A stretch of 57,754 nt of DNA from Bacteroidia bacterium. Its GTDB lineage: Bacteria > Bacteroidota > Bacteroidia > Flavobacteriales > Flavobacteriaceae. Below the pieces are notes generated by a model. That model was given only the letters and a program-made list of their open reading frames with translations. It ran no database searches and had not been told where the DNA came from. A program made the position numbers and the translations under genes. This document shows, piece after piece, positions 33,936 through 44,138 of this stretch. Every line of letters starts with the position of its first letter. Position 1 is the first letter of the stretch. The stretch lies in assembly GCA_030431695.1 (NCBI GenBank), contig JAUIIU010000013.1, positions 1 to 57,754 of the forward strand, given 5' to 3'.

Positions 33936-35337
33936 ATATGTTAAGATAGCCCAGGAGGTTGTCCTCGATAGTAGGAGAGAAGAGGTTGGTATTCGCATCC
34001 CGGATCTTTCCGTGCTTATCTACAATGATCGCCTTGTTGATGGAATTGATCAATAGTTTGTTTTCGGCGTCAATAATATTGTCCAGCTGGTATTCATGGA
34101 CAGTGTTATACCCGGACTTGGTTACCACTTCTTTCCATTTTTTGAAGTGAGTGTCCGTATTGATACCAATAAAATCATATTCGGGATACTTGGATTTCAG
34201 CTCTGCTGCCCTCGAGTGGAGATTCTTGAAGTGTTTAACAGATCCCGATGACCAAAAATACAATACCGTTGGCCTGTTAATTATGGAATGCACGTCCTTC
34301 ATCACGTTATCGTAGTTCACCAACATAACATTCGGTAGTACATTTCCGGGGGTTAACTGCATGGTCCTGTCTGCCAGTTGCTGAATCTCGTTGTGATGCT
34401 TTTCGTTGGTATTCGTTTGGGTGAAGATGGCCACCATCTGCTTTTCGTTCTCAACGTCCTTGGCGTTGATCAGGTATCTTCTCGCACAGGTATACAACAG
34501 GTTATTCTTCAGCGTATCGCATTTCACCATGCTGTCGATGATCTTTATCTTATGATAGTTGTGATAGTAACTATTGCGATTCAGAAAGTCTTCGGTATGT
34601 TTATTCCTGTTGTGGGCCAGGTTGTCGAAATAACGGTTCAGGAAACGATAATACGGATAATAAGAACGCAACTCCACACTACCCAGGTCTATCTCGTCCC
34701 TGTAATCGTAGAATCCATCAGGGTAGTCGGATTCCTTCATATTGGGATTCATGGCATTTGCTGAAGTGTACAGTTCTTTCTTGGAGTAATAGTCGTAGTT
34801 GATATTCGCCAGGGCGATCTTTTTGAAATCCGAGCACAATCCATGACTCTCGCTGTATTCATCGAACAGATCCATCCTTATGTCCCGTAAAGAATCTATC
34901 TTGTCTTCGAACATTTCGGGACTCAGCCGGTAAAGTGATGGCATGAGTGTATTCTCGCTCTCGTTCATCAGGAAGAGATCCATAAGGAGGTTGTTTCTTG
35001 CAGCCCCAACTCCTGTATAGGTAAGGGATTCATCAAAATCAACCGTATTCACACGCAGCATCAGGCTGTCACCGGGCTCCAGGTAAAAAATCTGGTATTC
35101 GTTATGCCTAAAGGTATAAAGACCTGCCTCGAGGCTATCCGACCTGAACATGAAGAAATTATTCTCGTCCAGAGCCATAGTATCAATAGTATGGTTATCC
35201 TTTTTCAGGATAACATATTTACTTTTGGGATTGACGATCTGTCCACCTATCCAAATTGTGTCAGACCGCTCATTTGTAACAGTCTCACAGGAAAGGAAGG
35301 GGATACAGAATGTAAGTAGAAGTAGTTTTCTAACCAA
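33934..35337 (-). CDS. TlpA-like thioredoxin-fold lipoprotein lacking the CxxC pair
   Basis: A 467-residue lipoprotein (FLSC, Cys17). A beta-rich N-terminal domain (about 25-115, DUF4369-like position) and a helical middle precede a C-terminal thioredoxin fold (about 345-465, TVLYFWSSG to IIVDKHGKI). The CxxC site reads S-V-K-H (motif WSSGSVKH), and the usual cis-proline before the IIVDKHGKI strand is also missing. Redox exchange seems impossible; a binding role is more likely. The start codon is TTG (35335-35337), the only one keeping the signal. Confidence 0.75.
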   Translation of the reverse strand: MVRKLLLLTFCIPFLSCETVTNERSDTIWIGGQIVNPKSKYVILKKDNHTIDTMALDENNFFMFRSDSLEAGLYTFRHNEYQIFYLEPGDSLMLRVNTVDFDESLTYTGVGAARNNLLMDLFLMNESENTLMPSLYRLSPEMFEDKIDSLRDIRMDLFDEYSESHGLCSDFKKIALANINYDYYSKKELYTSANAMNPNMKESDYPDGFYDYRDEIDLGSVELRSYYPYYRFLNRYFDNLAHNRNKHTEDFLNRNSYYHNYHKIKIIDSMVKCDTLKNNLLYTCARRYLINAKDVENEKQMVAIFTQTNTNEKHHNEIQQLADRTMQLTPGNVLPNVMLVNYDNVMKDVHSIINRPTVLYFWSSGSVKHFKNLHSRAAELKSKYPEYDFIGINTDTHFKKWKEVVTKSGYNTVHEYQLDNIIDAENKLLINSINKAIIVDKHGKIRDANTNLFSPTIEDNLLGYLNI

Positions 35338-35427
35338 TACTATGTCGAATTTGATACACTGAACAAAAATAATCCTCAGTTGACCTTCATTGTGTTAATT
35401 ACTAGTTAAAAGAATTTTAAAACCAGA

Positions 35428-37117
<1,690 letters not shown>

Positions 37118-37831
37118 TCAGGCATTGTAGAATTTGCTGTCCCAGATCGCACCGTTGAAATTCTTACCCTTGGCGAATCCGTAGAACAGCACGATTCCGC
37201 CAACCGACTTGAACATGAACAGGAACATTAGGAAATATTCCTGCATGGTCACTTCAGAAGTAAACAATTTCATGGGAGTTAAGGCGGTAAGGACCATACT
37301 CAGCAGGAAAACTGTGAACACCAGGTTTTCGAAATTCTTATAGGGCCACATCAGCAATTTACGAAAAGGGTGCAGGTCATTGCCCCATTTGTGTACCAGG
37401 TAGAAATAATCGTTGCCCAATGGAGCAAAAAGCAGCGGATCATCAGCGTTTTCCAGCTTTAGTAACTTGGCAGGCGCTACGATCTTAAAACCCGATAAGG
37501 ATGTTCGGTGATCTCTTTCAAGCATGCGAATTTTCGAAATAGCTTCTTCGGGAATCTCTCCTTTGAAAAAATGCGAGTCCAGGAAACGGAGCCTGTAAGT
37601 GATGCACAATGCTTTTATATCGCTCAGGTGATAGATCTTCTCACCATCAAGCAGCTCAGGATCGAAATCATTTTCCCCTCTGGATTCAGAATTCAGGGTT
37701 TCGATAATGGCTTCCCGTTCCTCGGTATTTTTCCTGAGAACATCCATCACTTCTTGGAGGATATCTTTCGGAGATGTCCTGTTGTTTCGGGTACGGGAAA
37801 GTTGAACTTCGAGATTTGTCTTACTGAGCAT
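37118..37831 (-). CDS. Conserved membrane protein of unknown function
   Basis: A 237-residue protein. Cytosolic N-terminal part (about 1-150) rich in charged helix, then three hydrophobic segments (near 165-180, 195-210 and 210-230). There is no known motif and I do not recognise the family. The N-terminal block SKTNLEVQLSRTRNNRTSPKDILQ looks globular. ATG at 37831, chosen over an upstream frame start because the protein begins well there. Its TGA stop directly abuts the ABC-F TGA (TGATCA), leaving no space for a terminator. Confidence 0.6.
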   Translation of the reverse strand: MLSKTNLEVQLSRTRNNRTSPKDILQEVMDVLRKNTEEREAIIETLNSESRGENDFDPELLDGEKIYHLSDIKALCITYRLRFLDSHFFKGEIPEEAISKIRMLERDHRTSLSGFKIVAPAKLLKLENADDPLLFAPLGNDYFYLVHKWGNDLHPFRKLLMWPYKNFENLVFTVFLLSMVLTALTPMKLFTSEVTMQEYFLMFLFMFKSVGGIVLFYGFAKGKNFNGAIWDSKFYNA

Positions 37832-37969
37832 GAACAATTTTTCTCTAAAAATAATTAGCAAACTGATAGGACGCAAGATTTTAACAACTCAAATCGGTAA
37901 TTAAATATTTTGAACTGGAATTCGTTAGAAACATAGAATGTGTACATTTACCTTAAAATATCCCAGACT

Positions 37970-38527
37970 ATGAAAACGAAAATCGCACTTCTGATCCTTC
38001 TTCTTTCAGCAGGATTGCACGCCCAGAAATACACGAATACCGATATGTCGGTAGTGAAAAGATCGCACAACGGGGTTGAGTTTTCTTCGGAAAAAACCCT
38101 GCTGGAAAATCTTTCGGAAGCGCCCGGATATACTACCTACAGGGAAATTCTCGAAAAACATGCCGACGCGTTGATGCCCGAAGGTTTTATGGGGACTATC
38201 TTCGTTATGCCCGACAGTGCCTTTGATTTTGATCCTGAAGATCCCGAAGCACCTGATCTGTCTAATACAGGACTTCAGAAGGACATTTTACAGTTTCTGA
38301 TCGTACCCGGCCGAATCGATGAACACGGTCTTAAAAAGGCTGCAACTAAGAAGGGTGGGACTGCTCAAATCTCCACTTTAAGCGGTAAGACTCTTATGGT
38401 TCGCCTGGATGGTGACGATATACTGATAGGGAACACCAAAGGAGAAACTGCCAGGATCGTTGGTTCCGACCTATATCATAAACAGGGTTTCTTTCATATC
38501 GTGGATGCATTTATTCTTCCTGAATGA
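37970..38527 (+). CDS. Secreted fasciclin (FAS1) domain protein
   Basis: A 185-residue protein. Signal peptide about 1-19 (ending LHAQ), then one FAS1-like domain (about 50-184): the TIFVMPDSAFDF H1-like box, ILQFLIVPGRI, and the final GFFHIVDAFILP. FAS1 domains mediate adhesion in the envelope. ATG at 37970, chosen because the frame's earlier start has no signal. It lies between two convergent/divergent neighbours and stands alone. Confidence 0.82.
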   Translation: MKTKIALLILLLSAGLHAQKYTNTDMSVVKRSHNGVEFSSEKTLLENLSEAPGYTTYREILEKHADALMPEGFMGTIFVMPDSAFDFDPEDPEAPDLSNTGLQKDILQFLIVPGRIDEHGLKKAATKKGGTAQISTLSGKTLMVRLDGDDILIGNTKGETARIVGSDLYHKQGFFHIVDAFILPE

Positions 38528-38558
38528 CAAGCGGCCTTAAGTCTGCAGGCAGATGTTC

Positions 38559-40985
38559 TTATCTCAACTGAGCTCCGAAATCCTTTTCAAATCGCTGTTG
38601 TAACTTAGCCATTATCTTATCGATCTGCTTGTCGGTGAGCGTTTTCTTATCATCCTGTAGGGTGAAGCTCAGGGCATAGGACTTTTTGCCTTTGGGCAGT
38701 TTTTTCCCGGTGTAGACATCAAATAAAGAAACTTCTTTCAATAGCTGCTTTTCGGTTTGCATAGCAGCCGCTTTCAGTTCGCCAAACTTCACGTCATCGT
38801 CCAATAACAGGGCGAAGTCGCGTTTTACGGACGGATATTTAGGAACGGCCTGCAGCTTAAAGTTCTCAGTACTCACAAGGTTTGTGACCGAGGCCCAGTT
38901 GAAATCGGCATAAAGGATCTCCGAATCTATATCAAAGTGCTTCCTGACCTTCTTATTCAGTACACCGAACTCTGCCAGTTTCTGTTTACCTTTTGCGAGT
39001 AGGAGGCCTTCGGAAAATATATCGGATTTAACCTGTTTCTCGGTATACCCGTCTATTCCCAGTCTGTCCAGCACCGCTGTGATCACACCCTTGAAATAAA
39101 AGAAATCACTTTTCCTGCTTGGTTCGGTCCAGCTCGCTTCGTTTCGATCACCGGTAACTACCAAACTCAGATGTTTCTGCTCATCCCTTCCGTCCGGATA
39201 ATTGTGGTATGTATTTCCGAATTCAAACAATTTCACGTCCTTCAACTTTCGGTTGACGTTGTATGAAACCGCCTCCAGGGCTCCGAAAAGCATCGATGGG
39301 CGCAGAACCGAGAGGTCCTGGCTCAATGGATTCAGGATCTCCACATTGTGATCAGGATTCAACTGGTCACTCAACTTGTTGTATGTTGGTGAGGTAAGTG
39401 AATTCGCGAGCATTTCATTGAAACCGAGTGCCGTGAGCACGGAAGAAACGACTTGTTGTAGTTCATGGTCTTCAACTGGTTCCGTCCTCGAAACAGAGGC
39501 ATTCAGTTTTTCGGAAAAACCGATCCTGTTATAGCCGTAAACGCGAAGGATCTCTTCTATCACATCTGCTTCCCGGGTCACATCATTCCTGTAGGCCGGA
39601 ATGGTCATTCCCAGTCCGCTCTCCGTTACGTTATTCACTTTGATCTCCAGTGAAGTAAGGATCTGCTTTATAGTTTCCTTCGGGATCTCTTCTCCGATAA
39701 GTCGTGCCGCACTTTCGAAATTAAGTACCACCTGGTGGGGTTCGATCTTTTTTGGGTAGATATCCACGATATCACTTGTGATCTCTCCACCAGCGATCTC
39801 TGTGATCATGATCGCCGCCCGCATCAGTGCATACTCGCAGGCCTCTGGGTCCACACCGCGTTCAAACCTGAAGGATGCATCGGTATTCAACCCATGGCGC
39901 TTTGCCGAACGACGGACGCTTACCGGGTTAAAGTAGGCGCTTTCCAGGAAGATGCTGGTAGTACTGTCGGTAACACCACTGTGTATCCCTCCGAATACCC
40001 CGGCGATACACATGGGTTTGTCCTTGTCGCAGATCATAAGATCCTCTTCATGTAACTCGCGTTCCACACCATCAAGGGTTACGAACTTGGTGCCATTGGG
40101 AAGCGTTCGAACATTGATCTGGTTGCCTGCTATCTTCATCGCATCGAAGGCGTGCAAGGGTTGCCCAAGCTCGTGAAGAACGTAGTTTGTAATATCAACG
40201 ATGTTGTTGATTGGGGACAGACCGATCGCCTTCAATCGGTTCTGAAGCCACGCCGGGGAAGATTCAACTTTTAGTCCGCTAATCGTGACACCGCAGTACC
40301 TTGGTGCCAGTTCGTTGCTGGCAACTTCCACATCGATCTTCAGAGTTCGATTGTCGACGTGAAAACTACTTGTTGAAGGTGTGATCAGCTCCCTTTGAAC
40401 TTCATTCTGAAGTAGTCCGGCACGAAGATCACGGGCAACCCCCCAGTGACTCATCGCATCGGCCCTGTTCGGTGTTAAACCTATCTCGAACACATCATCG
40501 ATCTCTAAATCGACCACTTCCGCTACAGGCGTTCCCGGTTTCAGTGACTTATCAAGTACCATGATCCCGTCATGACTCTCACCAAGGCCGAGTTCATCTT
40601 CGGCACAGATCATTCCCATACTCACTTCACCTCTGATCTTACCTTTTTTGATCTTCCATGGCTCGCCCTCCTTATCGTGAAGTGTCGTACCAACAGTGGC
40701 AACCGGTACTTTCTGACCCACCGCGACATTAGGTGCTCCGCAAACGATCTGCACAGGCTCACCATTTCCCAGGTCTACACTGGTAAGCTTTAATTTATCG
40801 GCATTCGGGTGTTGTGTACATTCTAGTACATGGCCAACAACCACTCCTTCCAAACCGCCGGGTACAGAAGTAAAAGATTCAATTCCTTCTATTTCCAGTC
40901 CGAGATCTGTGAGTAAGTCACCAGTTCGTTCGGCTTCCCAGTCGAGGTTGACGAATTGCTTAAGCCAGTTGTATGAGATCTTCAT
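38559..40985 (-). CDS. pheT: Phenylalanine--tRNA ligase beta subunit
   Basis: An 808-residue protein, full length. Domains in order: tRNA-binding EMAP-like domain (about 40-155), B1 (HWGVARDLRAG), B3/B4 (about 220-385), B5 (about 405-480), catalytic-like core (about 490-690) and the ferredoxin-like anticodon-binding FDX-ACB domain (about 715-807). Works as the (alpha-beta)2 enzyme with PheS, whose gene is not in the window. ATG start. The gene is alone, with a small lipoprotein gene divergent. Confidence 0.97.
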   Translation of the reverse strand: MKISYNWLKQFVNLDWEAERTGDLLTDLGLEIEGIESFTSVPGGLEGVVVGHVLECTQHPNADKLKLTSVDLGNGEPVQIVCGAPNVAVGQKVPVATVGTTLHDKEGEPWKIKKGKIRGEVSMGMICAEDELGLGESHDGIMVLDKSLKPGTPVAEVVDLEIDDVFEIGLTPNRADAMSHWGVARDLRAGLLQNEVQRELITPSTSSFHVDNRTLKIDVEVASNELAPRYCGVTISGLKVESSPAWLQNRLKAIGLSPINNIVDITNYVLHELGQPLHAFDAMKIAGNQINVRTLPNGTKFVTLDGVERELHEEDLMICDKDKPMCIAGVFGGIHSGVTDSTTSIFLESAYFNPVSVRRSAKRHGLNTDASFRFERGVDPEACEYALMRAAIMITEIAGGEITSDIVDIYPKKIEPHQVVLNFESAARLIGEEIPKETIKQILTSLEIKVNNVTESGLGMTIPAYRNDVTREADVIEEILRVYGYNRIGFSEKLNASVSRTEPVEDHELQQVVSSVLTALGFNEMLANSLTSPTYNKLSDQLNPDHNVEILNPLSQDLSVLRPSMLFGALEAVSYNVNRKLKDVKLFEFGNTYHNYPDGRDEQKHLSLVVTGDRNEASWTEPSRKSDFFYFKGVITAVLDRLGIDGYTEKQVKSDIFSEGLLLAKGKQKLAEFGVLNKKVRKHFDIDSEILYADFNWASVTNLVSTENFKLQAVPKYPSVKRDFALLLDDDVKFGELKAAAMQTEKQLLKEVSLFDVYTGKKLPKGKKSYALSFTLQDDKKTLTDKQIDKIMAKLQQRFEKDFGAQLR

Positions 40986-41088
40986 GAAGCCTTTAATTTA
41001 AGGGTACAAAGATAAAACAATGCAAATAGCATTCAAACATTGGACTATAATTTGTACTTTTAGATTCGTATAAGTTAAACCATTAAAA

Positions 41089-41292
41089 ATGAAAGTATTT
41101 TTGAAATTATTCGTCGTTCTATTTGTCTTCGGAATGACTTCCTGCCGGGATACAAAGGCTGAAGATGCTGAAACTGAGGCAGCCGTTCAGCAGATTGAGA
41201 CCATGCAAGAAGAAACCGAAGCACTGACGGAAGAGATCGATAATGAAGCCGCCGAGTTAGAGGCAACATTAAGTGAATTAGACAGTCTGTAA
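41089..41292 (+). CDS. Small acidic lipoprotein
   Basis: A 67-residue protein with a lipobox (GMTSC, Cys19), then a Glu-rich heptad-like helix (QQIETMQEETEALTEEIDNEAAELEATL split at VQQIETMQ / EETEALTEE). It is an anchor-plus-coiled-coil design like Lpp. The family is not recognised. It starts 103 bp from pheT in the other direction and is followed 15 bp later by a secreted coiled-coil gene with which it is likely co-transcribed. ATG start. Confidence 0.75.
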   Translation: MKVFLKLFVVLFVFGMTSCRDTKAEDAETEAAVQQIETMQEETEALTEEIDNEAAELEATLSELDSL

Positions 41293-41307
41293 AAAATTAA
41301 GAGTATT

Positions 41308-41988
41308 ATGAAAAAAATGATGAAAACACTATTTGTATCGATGTTGTTGGTTTTTGGTGCCATCCAGGTGAACTATGCCCAGAATGTTGATGCTGAAACC
41401 AAGAAAGTTGTTGAAAAGAAAAAAGAAATTCAGCAAAGTAAGGCAGAGGCCGACAAAGCCGCTAAAGCCAAAATAGAGCAAGAACAGAAGGAGCTTCAAG
41501 CTGAAGCCAAGGCAAAGGCACAGCAGGTAAAGGACAAGGCAGACCAAATGCAGGTCGACGCCGATGAGTCAAGAAGCGAAGCTGAAAAAGCAGCGAAGAA
41601 CAGGGTTGAAAGGGCCAAGCAAGGTGGTGATGCTTCGAAAATGACAGGCGTTGAGAAACGTAAGGCTGAGATCAAAAAATCTACGACAAAATCGGAGAGC
41701 ATGATGAAAGCCAAGCAAAAAATGACGGCTGCACAAAACAAGCTGGAATCTCATGAGAAGTCACTTCACAATGCCAACGATAAAATAGCAGCAACCAAGG
41801 CGCGTATTGAAAATGAAAAAGCCGAAGGAAAGATCACCGAAGAGGAATATGCTGCAAAAATGCAGAAAGTTCAGGAAGCAGAGAACAGGCTTGCCAAGTT
41901 CAGGGAAGCTTTGAAAAATGCCAATGCAAAGGTTCAGGACCAATCCAGTTCTCTGGATGCAATGAAAACCGATGCGGATCAGAACTAA
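41308..41988 (+). CDS. Secreted coiled-coil protein
   Basis: A 226-residue protein. Signal peptide about 1-24 (ending NYAQ), then nearly all charged heptad-like helix: Ala/Lys/Glu-rich (KAEADKAAKAKIEQEQKEL), with a break near 110-125 (QGGDASKMTGVEKRK) and a second helix to the end. It could pair with the small lipoprotein just upstream. ATG start. A strong terminator follows. Function unknown. Confidence 0.75.
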   Translation: MKKMMKTLFVSMLLVFGAIQVNYAQNVDAETKKVVEKKKEIQQSKAEADKAAKAKIEQEQKELQAEAKAKAQQVKDKADQMQVDADESRSEAEKAAKNRVERAKQGGDASKMTGVEKRKAEIKKSTTKSESMMKAKQKMTAAQNKLESHEKSLHNANDKIAATKARIENEKAEGKITEEEYAAKMQKVQEAENRLAKFREALKNANAKVQDQSSSLDAMKTDADQN

Positions 41989-42008
41989 TTAACAATCTTA
42001 TGATTTGT

Positions 42009-42035
42009 AAAGGCGCCTGTCTGGGCGCCTTTTTT
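42009..42035 (+). terminator. Terminator of the coiled-coil pair
   Basis: AAAGGCGCC-TGTCTG-GGCGCCTTT, a perfect 9-bp stem then a T-run. It lies 20 bp past the stop of the coiled-coil gene. Confidence 0.92.
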
Positions 42036-42084
42036 ATTTAAGCTCGAGAAGAAGTGTTATTCTGCAAAATTAAAACCAGTTTGC

Positions 42085-42672
42085 CTAAAACCTGTAATTA
42101 AAGCTAAGCAGGTAATTCCCGTTACCCGATGCAAATGAAATGTTGAAATGCGGGGGGACGTATTCCGAAGTAAAAATATAAGTACTCCCAATGCCAACAG
42201 TTGCTCCTGCCAGAACGTCCCAGAAATCATGATAACCATCCGGCCCCTCCATTCTGCTAACCCCAACGACCCCTGCGAGTACATAAGCTACCCATCCATA
42301 TTTCCAGCCGTACCGTCTTTGGATAAAAGAAGCCCCGCTGAAAGCGGATGCCGTATGTCCACTGGGAAAGGAGTCGTACTGCTCACGTCCTTCCGGCCTT
42401 CGCTTACCAACAATTGCTTTTAGCGAATAGGTAATTGCAAGTGTTGTGGCATAGGAATAAGCCAGTTGCTTGGTCCCATCATAATCCCCTTTGATAAGGG
42501 TGATCATTCCCGCACCTGCCGGCAATGCGATCTGGAGTACATCACCACTGCCTTCAAGTATGAATTCCCAACGCTCATGACCGTTCGCATCCGTTGTGAA
42601 CAGTCCCTGAGCCTTCCCGGCCTGGGAGAACAGAAATAAGAGTAAGACTATGGATTTCACCAAATATTTCAT
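42085..42672 (-). CDS. PAP2 family phosphatase, membrane or periplasmic
   Basis: A 195-residue protein. The three PAP2 motifs are present: KAIVGKRRP, SFPSGHT, and SRMEGPDGYHDFWD. A signal peptide-like N-terminus (ending AGKAQ) and about four hydrophobic helices suggest a membrane enzyme acting on lipid phosphates (phosphatidate, undecaprenyl-PP and the like). ATG start. The gene is convergent with the coiled-coil pair. Confidence 0.88.
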   Translation of the reverse strand: MKYLVKSIVLLLFLFSQAGKAQGLFTTDANGHERWEFILEGSGDVLQIALPAGAGMITLIKGDYDGTKQLAYSYATTLAITYSLKAIVGKRRPEGREQYDSFPSGHTASAFSGASFIQRRYGWKYGWVAYVLAGVVGVSRMEGPDGYHDFWDVLAGATVGIGSTYIFTSEYVPPHFNISFASGNGNYLLSFNYRF

Positions 42673-42732
42673 GGTGGATGATCAGCGTTGTTTATATCAT
42701 AACGCAAATTAATTTAAATTCATGTATCTGCG

Positions 42733-44046
42733 TCAGTCGCAATGAGATCCATCGGCGATCCAGCGTTTTTTGTCCTCATGGATCTTGTAATTGTATTTTA
42801 TGGATGCATCACCAAGGAATTTCAAGTCAACACCGGCGTTCGCATCGTACTTGATCTCTGCAAAGTGACATGGGGTATTGTCTAGTAAACCGGTACTCAG
42901 ATAACTGGAGGTGTGGGTTTTCAGAACCAAATAGGGAACTATAACATTGTGAAGGATCCCAACTTCAAACCTGGGAAATTCAACACTCACACCCATGCCT
43001 GCAATTCCTGCAGTGGCTGTATTGCAATCGCCTGTCTGCTCAGCATTTTCATTTCTGATGTCGCCCTGGGATTGTACGCGTCCGGCCTCATAATCGAAGC
43101 CCATATCACTATTGTATGTTAGTTTCATACTCACCTGGCTGCTGCTTCCTACGGCTATTTCAGGATATATCGAAAGGTTTGCTTTCAGCCTTAGTGTTAC
43201 CGGGATCACACCATAGACCAGGATGGTTCGTTCCAGCCTGGCAGGGATCTCCAGGTGTGCAATTTCAGAACCAAGCTCTACCGCGGCAAACTTGATCTCG
43301 ATCTCACCTTCCATGCCCCTGTTGTGGTATGAGATACGCTCGGGTTGACCGTTCGCAATCTCTATATCAGCATTGCTGTTAAAATTAGAAATGAAGCCTT
43401 CTGCGGTAATACTACAACGGTGTTCCTTCTTGGCGACCAGTTTGATCTTCAGTTTTCCCCCAGCTTCGGGCTCCATTTCAAATTCTACTTTCCAGCCACG
43501 GATCTCACGTTCCAGTTTGACCCCCAGCGATTGGTTGCTTCCATCCTGGATCATTCCTGAAAATGACGACGACAATGGCTTTCTCAATGTCGCCACAGGT
43601 GTTCCGAGGCTCACCCTGGTTGCTGCAACTCCCTCGGCGTCCCAGTTGACCATGGTATTGTACGATATTTTGGCGTCCTTGTAATACTCGGTCAGGGCAG
43701 CAAATTCAGAGGTTACGACTATTTTTCCGTTTTCTTCACGAATAGACTTAATCCGTCTAAGAGAATGCCCTTCAAACAGGACAACTTCCCCCTCTTCGAT
43801 TCCTTTAAGTGCGCTTTTATTTTCAAAAACGTAGGTTCCGGTGCTCTCATCATAAGATTCCAGTGCTCCCATTTCTGAGAGCTTCACAGATGAAGTATTA
43901 GGTTGTTCGGTCGCTTCAAAGGACTGTTCTTCGGGGATGATGGCCCCAGCCATTTCTTCGTTGGGGCTATCACCGCCACAGCCTTGTAGTAAAATAATCA
44001 TGAACGATATGCAGGAAATACGAAAAGCCAGGTTGAGTGTTTTCAT
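42733..44046 (-). CDS. Lipoprotein of unknown function
   Basis: A 437-residue lipoprotein (LLQGCGG, Cys25). The frame reads through several beta-rich parts (about 110-430) without a family I recognise. The block about 45-115 (LESYDESTGTYVFENKSALKG) resembles a small repeat domain of secreted proteins. The rest is rich in E/K strands (VKLEREIRGWKVEFEMEPEAG), and there are several Cys. The ATG at 44046 is used, because the upstream ATG (44112) gives no signal peptide. It is followed by pap2, 60 bp further. Confidence 0.65.
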   Translation of the reverse strand: MKTLNLAFRISCISFMIILLQGCGGDSPNEEMAGAIIPEEQSFEATEQPNTSSVKLSEMGALESYDESTGTYVFENKSALKGIEEGEVVLFEGHSLRRIKSIREENGKIVVTSEFAALTEYYKDAKISYNTMVNWDAEGVAATRVSLGTPVATLRKPLSSSFSGMIQDGSNQSLGVKLEREIRGWKVEFEMEPEAGGKLKIKLVAKKEHRCSITAEGFISNFNSNADIEIANGQPERISYHNRGMEGEIEIKFAAVELGSEIAHLEIPARLERTILVYGVIPVTLRLKANLSIYPEIAVGSSSQVSMKLTYNSDMGFDYEAGRVQSQGDIRNENAEQTGDCNTATAGIAGMGVSVEFPRFEVGILHNVIVPYLVLKTHTSSYLSTGLLDNTPCHFAEIKYDANAGVDLKFLGDASIKYNYKIHEDKKRWIADGSHCD

Positions 44047-44138
44047 CAGAATAAGAGTTAGGTTGGTTGTACGCCATATAAATATAAGTACTTTATAATG
44101 AATAAAATACAAATATTGGAGTCAGCAGCGGAAATGTC

